From: Armatimonadota bacterium
GTDB lineage: Bacteria; Armatimonadota; Fimbriimonadia; Fimbriimonadales; Fimbriimonadaceae
Direction of reading: 5' to 3'
DNA length: 52,075 nt
Assembly (NCBI GenBank): GCA_029781035.1
Contig: JAKOXK010000016.1
Coordinates: 1 to 52,075 of the forward strand
Shown here piece after piece: positions 25,710-34,583 of the stretch. Made by a program: the position numbers and the translations under genes. Position 1 is the first letter of the stretch. Every line of letters starts with the position of its first letter. The notes beneath the pieces were generated by a model. That model searched no databases, was not told the DNA's origin, and saw only the letters and a list, made by a program, of their open reading frames with translations.

Positions 25710-27047
25710 CTAGACAGCAGCACGCGGCAACGGAGTGCCCCGGCTGTATTCGGTGGGCTCGCCATAGGCCACACCCGTCTGCTCATCGGTAAGCCGCACC
25801 GTCTGGATCGTCCTTGCCCAAGACACAGGGCCTGCGAGCTTCACGGTGATCCAGTTTTCTGTCAACCCTTCCAAGAGCCCATCTTTGCCCATCTTGCCTT
25901 CGATCAAGACTGGCATGTTTCGCCCCAGAAACTTGCGGACGTGTTGCCGGGCAGTCTGATCACTGACCTGTGCCATCCTAGCGGCCCGCTCATGCTTGAC
26001 CTGTGGATCCACAGGGTCGCCCCACTGGTCTGCCGGAGTTCCCGGCCTTGGCGAAAATCGAAAGACATGTGCCTTGAGGAACCGAGCCTCCTCCAGCACG
26101 CGGAGACTCGATTCGAATCGCTCTGCGGTCTCGGTTGGGAAACCCACCATGACGTCCGTTGTCAAGGAAACGTCGGGGACGTCATGGTAAAGCCTTTGGC
26201 AGAGTCCAAGGAACTCTGTGGAGTCGTAGCGCCGATTCATGTCCCGCAGGACTTGATCGTCTCCGCTTTGCAGCGGGATGTGGAAATGGGGAACGATATG
26301 GCCTGACTGGGCCAGGGCGACGATCGCCGGTGTCACTTGGTGCATTTCGATGCTACTGATCCGCAGTCGGGACAGCCCACTCTCCCGAGCGAGAAGAGTA
26401 ACGAGTTCCTCGAAACTCGGGCCGCCGCTGCCAGTCTGAGGCCCGTACGATCCGATAAGAACGCCTGTGAGCACCGCTTCCTGATAGCCGGTCTCGGAGA
26501 GCTTCTGGGCTTCTCTAAGAATGTCGCACCAGTTCCGGCTCCGCATCCCGGGCCGGGTGAACGGTATCGAGCAGTAACTGCAATGGACGTCGCACCCGTC
26601 CTGGACCTTGAGTGTCGCACGCGTCCGCCCACCAAAGGCCCGTCGAACGTCGTGTACAGGAGTCTTCGTGGCCTTGGCAGCGATTGCCAGTTCCGGGAAG
26701 GCCTCGGCAAACTTTCTGAACGTCTCCAACTTCTCTGGGTTGGCGACGATCAAGTCAGCGGTCGCTGTCAGTTCGTGTGAGCCGTAGCCACCGTTGAGCT
26801 CCATTTGGGCGGCACACCCCGTCACGACGATCTTGGCGTCCGGGTTGTTCCTCCGGGCCCTACGAACGGTGTATCGGCTCTTGGCTTCGGCCTGTCCCGT
26901 CACGCTGCACGTATTGACGATGTAAACGTCGGCCACGGCATCGAAGGAAACGACGGTGAAGCCAGCGTCCTCGAACGACTCGAGGATCTTCTGGGTCTCG
27001 TATTGATTGACCTTGCAGCCCAGTGTCGTGAAGCCCGCCGTCGGCAC
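25710..27047 (-). CDS. mtaB: tRNA t6A37 methylthiotransferase MtaB
   Basis: 445 aa radical SAM enzyme that makes ms2t6A at tRNA position 37. The N-terminal UPF0004 domain shows 'TLGCKVNQYETQKILESFED' and cysteines 'IVNTCSVTG' and 'VTGCAAQ'. The radical SAM cluster is 'CDVHCSYCSIPF'. 'LQSGDDQVLRDMNRRY' and 'VMVGFPTETAERFE' are family motifs, and a TRAM-like end covers about 375-440. 'TLGCKVNQ' distinguishes MtaB from MiaB. The start is a GTG at 27047; pnuC ends 18 bp upstream, so they form an operon. Confidence 0.92.
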   Translation of the reverse strand: MPTAGFTTLGCKVNQYETQKILESFEDAGFTVVSFDAVADVYIVNTCSVTGQAEAKSRYTVRRARRNNPDAKIVVTGCAAQMELNGGYGSHELTATADLIVANPEKLETFRKFAEAFPELAIAAKATKTPVHDVRRAFGGRTRATLKVQDGCDVHCSYCSIPFTRPGMRSRNWCDILREAQKLSETGYQEAVLTGVLIGSYGPQTGSGGPSFEELVTLLARESGLSRLRISSIEMHQVTPAIVALAQSGHIVPHFHIPLQSGDDQVLRDMNRRYDSTEFLGLCQRLYHDVPDVSLTTDVMVGFPTETAERFESSLRVLEEARFLKAHVFRFSPRPGTPADQWGDPVDPQVKHERAARMAQVSDQTARQHVRKFLGRNMPVLIEGKMGKDGLLEGLTENWITVKLAGPVSWARTIQTVRLTDEQTGVAYGEPTEYSRGTPLPRAAV

Positions 27048-27065
27048 GCTCGACAGTCTGACACG

Positions 27066-27824
27066 TCAAGCAGTCCGAGAGTCCTTCAGTGCCCGCCGCC
27101 ACACAACAAGGCCCGAGATGGAAAGGACAAAAAAGAAACCGTACAACCCGCCGGTAAAGAGGCTTGGCTCGTTCTGGACCGGCCCAAAGGTCAGGTTCCG
27201 GTCGACCTTGAACACCCAGACCATCGGCACCAGGAACATCACGACGCTCAGGAAGTTCACGGTCACCCAAATCCACCAGTTTTCAAAGACCTTCCGAGAC
27301 AGCAAGACTTCCCCCCCGATGCTCAGGACAGCCGTCACGACATCGAGAACACCGGCTTGATGATGGATGGCGAGCATCAGACCCGAGACAACCGGCACTG
27401 CCAAAACCACGGCGATGCCGAACACAACCCACATCTTGGCTGTCGCCCGGACGATGGGAAGCTCCGTCCTATTCTCGCCGCCCTTGGCCCACCAATACCA
27501 TCCGATCACGCTGATCACAATGTAGTAGAGCTGCAGCCACATGTTGGCGAAGAAGCCGTCCTGGTAGAACACCCACATGTAAGCTACGCTCGCCACGATG
27601 GCAACCGGCCAGTTCCACACGGACTCGCGCACCTCGAGCCAGGCGAACAGCAGGCTTGTGGCGACGCCCACGGCCTCAATCTGGCCCTGGCTCAGCCACC
27701 CAGCCGGCAACTGACCGAGGCGCGCCGCCCAGGTGAAGCCAACAGAGGCGAGGAACCAAATGGCAAGGACCGCAAGCGCGAGCCGTTTGTCGATGGGCCT
27801 GACGTGCACAGGGACGGAAGCCAT
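27066..27824 (-). CDS. pnuC: PnuC-family nicotinamide riboside/vitamin transporter
   Basis: 252 aa with about seven membrane helices. The diagnostic core is 'ESVWNWPVAIVASVAYMWVF' and 'QLYYIVISVIGWYWWAKG', with a second 'ENWWIWVTVNFLSVVMFL' repeat, as in PnuC. PnuC proteins are facilitators for nicotinamide riboside; relatives carry thiamine or riboflavin, so substrate is uncertain. No riboswitch was recognised in the 59-bp divergent region with lpxK. Confidence 0.82.
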   Translation of the reverse strand: MASVPVHVRPIDKRLALAVLAIWFLASVGFTWAARLGQLPAGWLSQGQIEAVGVATSLLFAWLEVRESVWNWPVAIVASVAYMWVFYQDGFFANMWLQLYYIVISVIGWYWWAKGGENRTELPIVRATAKMWVVFGIAVVLAVPVVSGLMLAIHHQAGVLDVVTAVLSIGGEVLLSRKVFENWWIWVTVNFLSVVMFLVPMVWVFKVDRNLTFGPVQNEPSLFTGGLYGFFFVLSISGLVVWRRALKDSRTA

Positions 27825-27868
27825 TGGTCAGCACAAGGTACTCCACGGGACAGCCTTCCGGAAAGGGC

Positions 27869-27874
27869 TACAAT
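27869..27874 (+). promoter_or_regulatory. -10 box (TACAAT) of the lipid A/heptose operon
   Basis: TACAATCG is followed to the GTG at 27884 with 9 nt after the hexamer. This placement argues that lpxK starts at this GTG and not at the in-frame ATG at 27824. Confidence 0.45.
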
Positions 27875-27883
27875 CGCTTCCGC

Positions 27884-28873
27884 GTGTCGTCCCGGTTCGA
27901 AAACGTTTGGGCATACACTGGCATGCCCGCCCTGTTGCTCTCGCCCCTGGGCGCTTTGTACGCCATCGGTTGGTGGGCGTACGAAGGCATCTACCGTACG
28001 GGGCTCAAGAAGGCGTTTGAGCCCCATGCTCCCGTGGTGACAGTCGGCAACCTCATGGCGGGCGGGACAGGGAAGTCGCCAATGACCCTGTTCGTTTCTG
28101 GGATCATTCAGAACTTGGGACGGGATGTCGTCGTCAGTGTGAGCGGATATGGTTCGCCAAGTTCACAGGGTGCGCAGATGGCACCTGATGGGCCGCTCCG
28201 AGCCTCGCAGTGGGGCGACGAAGCTTCCATGTTTCGATGGTTGGAGCCGTCCCTCAAACTCGTCGTCGGCCGGGATCGGGTTGAAGCAGCGCGCCTGGTC
28301 CACTCGAGCTTCCCAGGGGCCGTCATGCTCATGGACGATGGTTTTCAGCATCTGAGGCTTCGACAGCATACGACGATCGTGCTGGATCCGCTAACCTACA
28401 ACCGGTTTTGCCTGCCGGCTGGGCCGTATCGTGAGCCCCGGTCGACGGGAACGAGGAGGGCCGACCTAGTACTGCCCGACCATCGGTTCCACCAGGCCAG
28501 GTCTGACACGATCGTCAAACAGGTTTCGGGACTTGAAGCCGATCCGAAGACGTCGGCCCTCCATCTGGTCTGCGCGATCGCCCGTCCTTTTCGGCTGACC
28601 AAATCGCTTGAAGCTGAGGGCTACCGGGTAGCCGGTGCGAGACTGCTCCCAGACCATGATCCCTTGACGGCAGGTACCCTCCTGAAGGGCTTGGACTCCT
28701 CTGCCGCGCTGATTGTCACCGCCAAGGACTGGGTCAAACTTTGCGACCGGCCCGACTTTGCTGGACGGACGGTCTTCGTCGCGCACTATGAGGCTCGGAT
28801 AGAGCCTGAGCAGGACTTTGCCGAATGGTTGGGACGACAACTCGATGAAGAAGCTGGGCAAACGACTGCTTGA
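27884..28873 (+). CDS. lpxK: Tetraacyldisaccharide 4'-kinase LpxK
   Basis: About 329 aa, phosphorylating the 4' position of the lipid A precursor at the inner membrane. An N-terminal membrane-associated helix ('LLSPLGALYAIGWWAYEGIY') is followed by the P-loop 'VGNLMAGGTGKSPMTLF', 'LMDDGFQHLRLRQHTTIVLD' and 'LLPDHDPLTAG'. Presence of LpxK shows that the organism makes lipid A. First of five overlapping genes. The GTG start is chosen from the TACAAT box and the family N-terminus. Confidence 0.93.
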   Translation: MSSRFENVWAYTGMPALLLSPLGALYAIGWWAYEGIYRTGLKKAFEPHAPVVTVGNLMAGGTGKSPMTLFVSGIIQNLGRDVVVSVSGYGSPSSQGAQMAPDGPLRASQWGDEASMFRWLEPSLKLVVGRDRVEAARLVHSSFPGAVMLMDDGFQHLRLRQHTTIVLDPLTYNRFCLPAGPYREPRSTGTRRADLVLPDHRFHQARSDTIVKQVSGLEADPKTSALHLVCAIARPFRLTKSLEAEGYRVAGARLLPDHDPLTAGTLLKGLDSSAALIVTAKDWVKLCDRPDFAGRTVFVAHYEARIEPEQDFAEWLGRQLDEEAGQTTA

Positions 28874-29741
28874 GAACGCTGGCGGCGTTGTGCTCGAGCG
28901 CCTCCAGAGATCCTTGGGTCGCAAAAGCCCCGCCGGGGTCGAGAGTTTCGGGCGCAGGATTGGGCGCCTCTTCTACAGTGTCGGCAAAAAGCGCAGAAAC
29001 CGGGCCATGGACAATCTGGCACTGGCGTTCCCGGAGATGACCGTCGAGGAACGGAAGGTCCTCACTCGCAGAGTCTTCGAGCACTTCGGCCTCGTGGCCG
29101 CTGACTTTCTCGCCAGCAAGAGGAGGACACTGGCCGACCTGGAAACCACCACGGAAATCTGCGGTCGTGAGAACCTGGACGAGGCGATCGCCGCGGGCAA
29201 GGGCGTCTTGCTGGTCACCGGGCACTTCGGCAACTGGGAACGGGTTTCGGCATGGGTCTCGATGGCGGGCTATCCCTTGACAGTCGTGATCCGAGACGCA
29301 GATCAGCCTGGGGTCAACCATGTGGTCAACGAGCTTCGGACAGCTTCGGGCACTCAGGTTCTCCCCCGGGGAAACGCCCCCCGTCGGATATTGGAGAAAC
29401 TTCGATCGAACGAGATCGTGGGCATCCTTTCGGATCAGAATTCCGAGGACGCCTTTCTTCCATTCTTCGGCAAACCTGCAGGCACGAACTTGGGTCTGGG
29501 AGTAATCCAGAGTCGAACCGGGGCCGTCGTTCAACCCGTGTCGTGCGCTTATCTCGGGGGATGCCGGTACCGGATCGTCTTCTATCCCCATATGCAACCT
29601 GAAACCGGTTACGAGACGAAAGGTGAAGGCCTCCTGCGAGCGTTCAACGATTGGCTTGAACGAGTCATCCGCGAGCGTCCGGAGCAGTGGTTGTGGTTCC
29701 ATGACCGTTGGCGGAACGCCCGCGAAAAGGGAATGCTGTGA
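28845..29741 (+). CDS. Lipid A lauroyl/myristoyl acyltransferase (LpxL/HtrB family)
   Basis: 298 aa. The acyltransferase HX4E motif is 'HFGNWER', followed by 'NHVVNELRTASGTQVLPRGN' and 'GILSDQNSEDAFLPFFGKPA'; 'PEQWLWFHDRWR' near the C-terminus is the usual closing motif. It adds a secondary acyl chain to Kdo-lipid A or an equivalent. The ATG at 28845 overlaps lpxK by 29 nt. LpxL and LpxM cannot be told apart here. Confidence 0.9.
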   Translation: MKKLGKRLLENAGGVVLERLQRSLGRKSPAGVESFGRRIGRLFYSVGKKRRNRAMDNLALAFPEMTVEERKVLTRRVFEHFGLVAADFLASKRRTLADLETTTEICGRENLDEAIAAGKGVLLVTGHFGNWERVSAWVSMAGYPLTVVIRDADQPGVNHVVNELRTASGTQVLPRGNAPRRILEKLRSNEIVGILSDQNSEDAFLPFFGKPAGTNLGLGVIQSRTGAVVQPVSCAYLGGCRYRIVFYPHMQPETGYETKGEGLLRAFNDWLERVIRERPEQWLWFHDRWRNAREKGML

Positions 29742-30703
29742 GAATCCTCGTCGTCAGGTTCGCGGCAATCGGGGATTGCGTAATGACGGCCTGGGCCGTG
29801 ACCGCCCTGAAACGAACTTGCCCCACGGCTGAGATCGTCTGGGCAGTGCAAGAGCGCTGCAGTGACGTCGTCGATACTGACAATCTGGTTAGTTTGACCC
29901 ATGTGGTTCCACGCGGTCGATGGAAGAAACACCGCTGGTCGCCAACCACCTGGAGAGAGCAGTTTCTCACCTATACGAGGCTCAGGGCACACCGGTTTGA
30001 CGTCGGCTTTGACTTCCAGGGCCACTCGAAGACAGCGATTCTCCTCCGACTGTCCGGTGCCAAGACTCGACTCGCTAGCCGCGCCACGGACGTCCTGGCT
30101 TCGTTTCTTAACCATCCGGTCAATCTCAGCCCTGAAGGGCCGCATGAGGTTCAGTTGGCGCACGCCCTTGTTCAGCGTTGCGTAGACTGTGATCTTCCCG
30201 ACTACCCTCTGATGCCTGAGACCGGGCAACACGCGGGCTTCTGGACGAACATCCTTGATGCGTCCCGCCCAATCGTCTCGATCCAGACGGGGGCGGGTGA
30301 GAAATCCAAGACCTACCCGGCAGAGCAGTTCTCTGACGTCGCGGCAAGCCTCGTATCGAGAGGCATGCAGGTCGTGGCGATCGGGGGCAAGTCCGACCCT
30401 CACCTCGCCGTCGAAGGTGTTCTCGACGCGGTTGGGCACCATGACCTCCGGTCCGCGATGGCGCTTATCGCTCTCAGCAGCGTCCATTTAGCATCGGACA
30501 CCGGCACAGGGCATATTGCAGCCGCCTTGGGAACCCCAGTCGTCAGTGTGTTCGGGCCTACTGATCCTCGCCGCTATCGACCTTGGACGGAGGCAGGAAT
30601 GGTGTTGCAGAGCGACGGACCCATCTCCAACATCCCGCCTGAAACCGTGACGGACGCGGTCGTGACTTTGGTCGAGGAGGCACACGGTGCGCGTTCTCGT
30701 TAG
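29738..30703 (+). CDS. Glycosyltransferase family 9 (LPS heptosyltransferase-like), first copy
   Basis: 321 aa. The N-terminal 'VRILVVRFAAIGDCVMTAWA' and C-terminal 'LASDTGTGHIAAALGTPVVS' with 'FGPTDPRRYRPW' are the GT9/ADP-heptose transferase signatures (GT-B fold). It is expected to transfer heptose to the LPS core. The GTG start overlaps the LpxL stop by GTGA, so translation is coupled. WaaC versus WaaF cannot be assigned. Confidence 0.85.
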   Translation: MRILVVRFAAIGDCVMTAWAVTALKRTCPTAEIVWAVQERCSDVVDTDNLVSLTHVVPRGRWKKHRWSPTTWREQFLTYTRLRAHRFDVGFDFQGHSKTAILLRLSGAKTRLASRATDVLASFLNHPVNLSPEGPHEVQLAHALVQRCVDCDLPDYPLMPETGQHAGFWTNILDASRPIVSIQTGAGEKSKTYPAEQFSDVAASLVSRGMQVVAIGGKSDPHLAVEGVLDAVGHHDLRSAMALIALSSVHLASDTGTGHIAAALGTPVVSVFGPTDPRRYRPWTEAGMVLQSDGPISNIPPETVTDAVVTLVEEAHGARSR

Positions 30704-31604
30704 CCGCTTATCCTCGCTCGGCGACGTCGTCTGCACCCTTCCCGCCGCCACGGCCATCAAACGACAGTGGCCCGACTCCGAAGTCAGCTGGGTCGTGGAC
30801 AAGCGTTTCCGCTCCGTTGTGGATTGCTGCCACGCTGTGGACCATGTCCATGAGCGGCCAAGTCGGGCTATAGTGGCACGGGAATGGGGAGAATTCGATG
30901 TGGCCCTTGATATGCAGGGACTGCTCAAGTCTTCGATCTTGGTGGCCCTGGCGAGAGCCAAGAGGCGGCTCGGCTACCACTGGCAGCGGGAAGGATCGTG
31001 GCTCGTCAGTCAGCGAGTCCTGCCGGATCCAAGTTCTTTGCACATCGTCGACCAGTTGGTCGATGTTGCTCGTGCCTTGGGCTGCGCGGCCGAGGAGGCC
31101 GAGTTCAGCCTTGCGCCCCGGGACGAGGACGTTGAACGAGTCTCGAGGAAGTTGGCCGCACAGGGTTGGACCGGTTCACAGACGGTCGTCCTCAACGCAG
31201 GAGCTGGATGGAGTTCCAAACGATGGGCAGCGCCGAAATACGCCAAGTTAGCGGACAGGCTCCACGCCGAGGGGGCACAGTGTGTGTTCCTCGGTTCGGC
31301 TGCAGACCGGAACGTCTGGGACGAAGTGCGGTCGCACGGAGCCGCGCGTGCCCTAGACATGGTTGGTGAGACCAACATCGCCGAACTGATCGCCCTCGTT
31401 TCCCTCGCAACGGTCCATGTGGGCGGCGACACCGGGAGCACCCACCTTGCCGCCGCACTCGGGCGGCCTGCAGTCGGACTTTACACGATCACGAAGCCCG
31501 AGAGGTCCTGCCCGTATGGACAAATACACAACTGCTTCTCGGGAGACCCGAGCGTCGGTCAAGTTATGGACACAATCGTACGAAACTTGAGGACGGCAAC
31601 ATGA
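30687..31604 (+). CDS. Glycosyltransferase family 9 (LPS heptosyltransferase-like), second copy
   Basis: 305 aa, about the same length and fold as the preceding protein but clearly diverged. 'MRVLVSRLSSLGDVVCTLPA', 'FDVALDMQGLLKSSILVALA' and 'HVGGDTGSTHLAAALGRPAV' are the GT9 motifs, the last containing the nucleotide-binding Asp-Thr-Gly. Begins at a GTG overlapping the previous gene by 17 nt. Two tandem GT9 enzymes suggest at least two heptose (or related sugar) additions. Confidence 0.87.
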   Translation: MRVLVSRLSSLGDVVCTLPAATAIKRQWPDSEVSWVVDKRFRSVVDCCHAVDHVHERPSRAIVAREWGEFDVALDMQGLLKSSILVALARAKRRLGYHWQREGSWLVSQRVLPDPSSLHIVDQLVDVARALGCAAEEAEFSLAPRDEDVERVSRKLAAQGWTGSQTVVLNAGAGWSSKRWAAPKYAKLADRLHAEGAQCVFLGSAADRNVWDEVRSHGAARALDMVGETNIAELIALVSLATVHVGGDTGSTHLAAALGRPAVGLYTITKPERSCPYGQIHNCFSGDPSVGQVMDTIVRNLRTAT

Positions 31605-32059
31605 GTCAGGACACGATACGGCACATCGAGGAAATCCGTCGCGGCAAAACTCTGGTCTTCACGAACGGCGTCTTCGACATCCTTCATGCCGGACACGTGG
31701 ACTACCTGGAGGGCGCACGTGCTTTGGGGGACATGCTCGTCGTCGGCCTCAACACGGACGCATCGGCCCGCAGACTGGGGAAGGGCCCCGACCGACCGGT
31801 GAACTCTCTCGAAGACCGTGCGCGCGTCATCGGGGCACTCCGATGTGTGGATGCGGTGTTGGCGTTCGACGAGGACACTCCTGTGAACCTGATCGCCAAG
31901 CTGAAGCCAGACATTCACGTCAAAGGAGGCGATTACCAGCCACAGGCACTACCCGAGACACCCGTCGTCGAGGCATACGGGGGAACGGTGGTGATCCTGC
32001 CGTTCCTTCCCGGGAGATCGACGACTTCTATCTTGAAGAAGATGGGACTTGAGGACTGA
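31601..32059 (+). CDS. hldC: D-glycero-beta-D-manno-heptose 1-phosphate adenylyltransferase (RfaE2)
   Basis: 152 aa nucleotidyltransferase. 'LVFTNGVFDILHAGHVDYL' carries the HxGH motif; 'VGLNTDASARRLGKGPDRPV' and 'HVKGGDYQPQALPET' fit the heptose-1-P adenylyltransferase (HldE C-terminal) family. It lacks the kinase half, so a separate HldA-type kinase must lie elsewhere. Product is ADP-heptose, the donor for the two GT9 enzymes upstream. ATGA overlap with the preceding gene. Its 3' end overlaps the convergent J-like gene by 32 nt. Confidence 0.92.
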   Translation: MSQDTIRHIEEIRRGKTLVFTNGVFDILHAGHVDYLEGARALGDMLVVGLNTDASARRLGKGPDRPVNSLEDRARVIGALRCVDAVLAFDEDTPVNLIAKLKPDIHVKGGDYQPQALPETPVVEAYGGTVVILPFLPGRSTTSILKKMGLED

Positions 32060-33653
32060 AGACCGGAGCGGAGAAGTCCCCTGACTGCGAGATCCTGTTG
32101 AGCTTCTGAGACACCAAGTCTGCTTCGTAGACCGCGCGATTGCCGTCCGGTGGTACCCGCATCGTGAAGAGGAGCCTCTTTCCGTCGGGGCTCCAGGATG
32201 GATCCCCGACATCGCCTTCGACGACTCCCATGGGAGCACTCGAAGGTGAGAAGATCACGATGCCCTTTGACGGCTTGTTCGTCTTCGGGTCGATCTGGGT
32301 CAGAACGAGAGCGACGCGGTCGTCGGTCGGCGAAGCGGCCGGCTCGCTGAAGACTCGTCCGGCTCCGCTCAAGCCCACAAGCGGTTGGATGACTGGCCCA
32401 CCTGGGCCTGGAACTCCCACTACATAGATCTGGGCCGTGGACACGGCCTCCTCGACCTTCTTGAGTGAAAGACGCACCTGGTCTTCTATCGCAGAACTGG
32501 CCACGGCCCTCTCTGCATCGGGCAGAGTGTCGAGATGGGCCTTCTGAGTCCGCTCTGTGACTTCGGCCGAGAACTTGTCCGCATAACCGACCGTTCGGTT
32601 CAGATCCATCTTCGTCGGCCCCGTCGTGACCGCGAACAACCGGCCCTCGCTGTCCAAAGAGAACTGGATCTTCTCAGCGTCGATGAGGCGGAACGGCTTG
32701 GCCAGCGTCTGCTTTCCATCCGGGCCCTGTTCGAACTCGAGTGGCTGGTAGACGAGAGCCTGGCCGTTATCGGTCGCCATGATCGTCCACACCGAAGTCC
32801 TCCCTTTGCCCCATACGGCGCGGATGAACCCTGTCCCAATCTGCTTGTACAGAGACTCCATCTGGCTGATCGAGCCTGTGCCCTCTTCTGCTGAGCCTCC
32901 CTCGGTCTTCCGGGCCGACGGCGGCAGTAGCTGGGTCATTTGGGCGGTCTTCTGGTTGTACTGCAGTACGAACCCGCCCGAAGTCAGCAATGCGTTGTCC
33001 CTTGTCGCGGCGTCGTTCGTCGACCCAAAGTAGAGGTTGGCTTTGGACCGACCACCTTGTGATCTGAGCTCCGGCAAACCGCCTTTGGGATTCCATCGGT
33101 ACACGTTAAAGTTGCCGTCGCCTCGTGTGCTGACGAAGAGGAGGCGATCGCCGTCTGGTCTCCAGGCTGGGTCACGGTCTGTCACCCCGGGGGTATAGCC
33201 AGGAACGTCTATCTTCGTACCGTCCGCTTTGAACACGACGAGTTTCGTCGTGTTACCGACCGTTTCGAGGGCTGCTATCATGCCGGCCGTGTCAGTGTGC
33301 GATTCACCTCCGCCGTACTGGATCCAGTTGTTCACGTACCCATAGGCCAGGATGATCGCGGCAACAATGAACAGCCCGATCGCGAGCCGGATCCCCAGCT
33401 TCTTGCGGATCGCTTCAGGATCCGCCTGAACGTTCTCCAAAGCGCTCTTTGACTCGTCCGGGTCTTGGTTGGATTGTGCCTTCTCAAGGCACTCATGAAA
33501 GGCTGACTCAAGGCGCTCTTTCTTGTCCAAGTATTCAGGGTCTGATTGACCGTTGTCCTCAAGATCGAACAAGAGGGCCCGATACGCACGGCGGACCTCC
33601 CTCTCCGACGCTCCCTCACCGATCCCGAGGACCTCATGCGCTCGCTTGTCCAT
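32028..33653 (-). CDS. J-like domain fused through a membrane helix to a PD40/TolB-like beta-propeller
   Basis: 541 aa. Residues 1-60 resemble a J domain ('RAHEVLGIGEGASEREVRRA', 'YRALLFDLEDNG') but the HPD tripeptide is missing. A charged linker is followed by one membrane helix (about 87-106, 'GIRLAIGLFIVAAIILAYGY') and a large outside domain with PD40 propeller repeats: 'DPAWRPDGDRLLFVSTRGDG', 'DPSWSPDGKRLLFTMRV', 'EPAASPTDDRVALVL'. The topology is J-like inside, propeller outside. It is the third gene of def-fmt-this (12-bp gap) and may share their transcript. Function unknown. Confidence 0.75.
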   Translation of the reverse strand: MDKRAHEVLGIGEGASEREVRRAYRALLFDLEDNGQSDPEYLDKKERLESAFHECLEKAQSNQDPDESKSALENVQADPEAIRKKLGIRLAIGLFIVAAIILAYGYVNNWIQYGGGESHTDTAGMIAALETVGNTTKLVVFKADGTKIDVPGYTPGVTDRDPAWRPDGDRLLFVSTRGDGNFNVYRWNPKGGLPELRSQGGRSKANLYFGSTNDAATRDNALLTSGGFVLQYNQKTAQMTQLLPPSARKTEGGSAEEGTGSISQMESLYKQIGTGFIRAVWGKGRTSVWTIMATDNGQALVYQPLEFEQGPDGKQTLAKPFRLIDAEKIQFSLDSEGRLFAVTTGPTKMDLNRTVGYADKFSAEVTERTQKAHLDTLPDAERAVASSAIEDQVRLSLKKVEEAVSTAQIYVVGVPGPGGPVIQPLVGLSGAGRVFSEPAASPTDDRVALVLTQIDPKTNKPSKGIVIFSPSSAPMGVVEGDVGDPSWSPDGKRLLFTMRVPPDGNRAVYEADLVSQKLNRISQSGDFSAPVFSPQVPSSSR

Positions 33654-33665
33654 CCTTGTGGTTCC

Positions 33666-34583
33666 CTAATGTGCCAAACAGTCTCCGACCGAAAGGCGTG
33701 CCCCGTTCGCGAAGTCTCCGCCGCCCATCCGCTTCTTACCCTCCGGTTGCACCTCAAGAAAAGCAATAGCCCCGGTTCGAAAGCCGACCGTGAGTTCTCC
33801 TTTGACTCGGGCAACGATCCCAGAACCTGGATCGACACTGAGCCTGAGGCTGGCCCTCGACACGCGGACATGCCCAAACCGCGTGTTCAGGAATGCGCCC
33901 GGAGACGGTGTGAACGCCCGATACCGGTTGAATTCCTCGACGGCGTCCCGTCCGAAACTCATCTCGGCCTCGGCCTTCTCGGTCTTTGGCGCATAAGTCG
34001 CATCGGCTTCGTTCTGGCGAATCCGCTGATAGTCCCCACTACAGATCCGTGGCATCCACTCGGCAGCCATGCGGCCAGCCAGTTCGGCCAGCCGGCCGAA
34101 CAATTCACCGGCCGTCTCTTCAGAGCCGATCTCAAGAGTCTCGATCGCGATGATGTCGCCCGTGTCCATCCCAGCGCCCATTTGCATGAGCGTCACGCCG
34201 GTCGCGGTGTCACCGTTCAAGAGACATCGTTGGATCGGCGCGGCACCGCGATAGCGCGGTAGTACCGAACCGTGCAAGTTGATGCCCCCGCATCGGGCTG
34301 CTTCAAGCAAACGGACCGGCAGGATCTGGCCATAGGCAGCGACCAACAGGGCATCCGCCCGGAGGCCTTCGACGAGACTGACGAACGCTGGCTCGCGTGC
34401 ACGCTCCGGTGTCTGGATCTGGAGACCGAGTTCCTGGGCCCGCCTCTTTACCAGCGAGCTCTTCTGTTCCATGCCTCGCCCGCTCGGTCGGTCAGGTTGC
34501 GTCACCACCATGACGACATCCTTGTGTACCGCCTCCAAGGCAGGGACGGCGAAATCGGCTGTCCCGAAGAAGACGATCCTCAC
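33666..34583 (-). CDS. fmt: Methionyl-tRNA formyltransferase
   Basis: 305 aa. 'MRIVFFGTADFAVPALEAV' is the N-terminus; the formyl-transfer motif is 'GGINLHGSVLPRYRGAAPIQ' with catalytic Asn and His, and 'GVTLMQMGAGMDTGDII' supplies the Asp. The C-terminal OB-like tRNA-binding domain covers about 205-300. It formylates initiator Met-tRNA. Starts at a GTG that overlaps the def stop by GTGA; def-fmt is a conserved pair. Confidence 0.96.
   Translation of the reverse strand: MRIVFFGTADFAVPALEAVHKDVVMVVTQPDRPSGRGMEQKSSLVKRRAQELGLQIQTPERAREPAFVSLVEGLRADALLVAAYGQILPVRLLEAARCGGINLHGSVLPRYRGAAPIQRCLLNGDTATGVTLMQMGAGMDTGDIIAIETLEIGSEETAGELFGRLAELAGRMAAEWMPRICSGDYQRIRQNEADATYAPKTEKAEAEMSFGRDAVEEFNRYRAFTPSPGAFLNTRFGHVRVSRASLRLSVDPGSGIVARVKGELTVGFRTGAIAFLEVQPEGKKRMGGGDFANGARLSVGDCLAH

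Noticed and set aside
26805-28040. Long plus-strand open frame of 411 codons opposite mtaB and pnuC
   Set aside because: The composition is low-complexity (His/Pro/Arg-rich) and it overlaps two convincing genes on the other strand.
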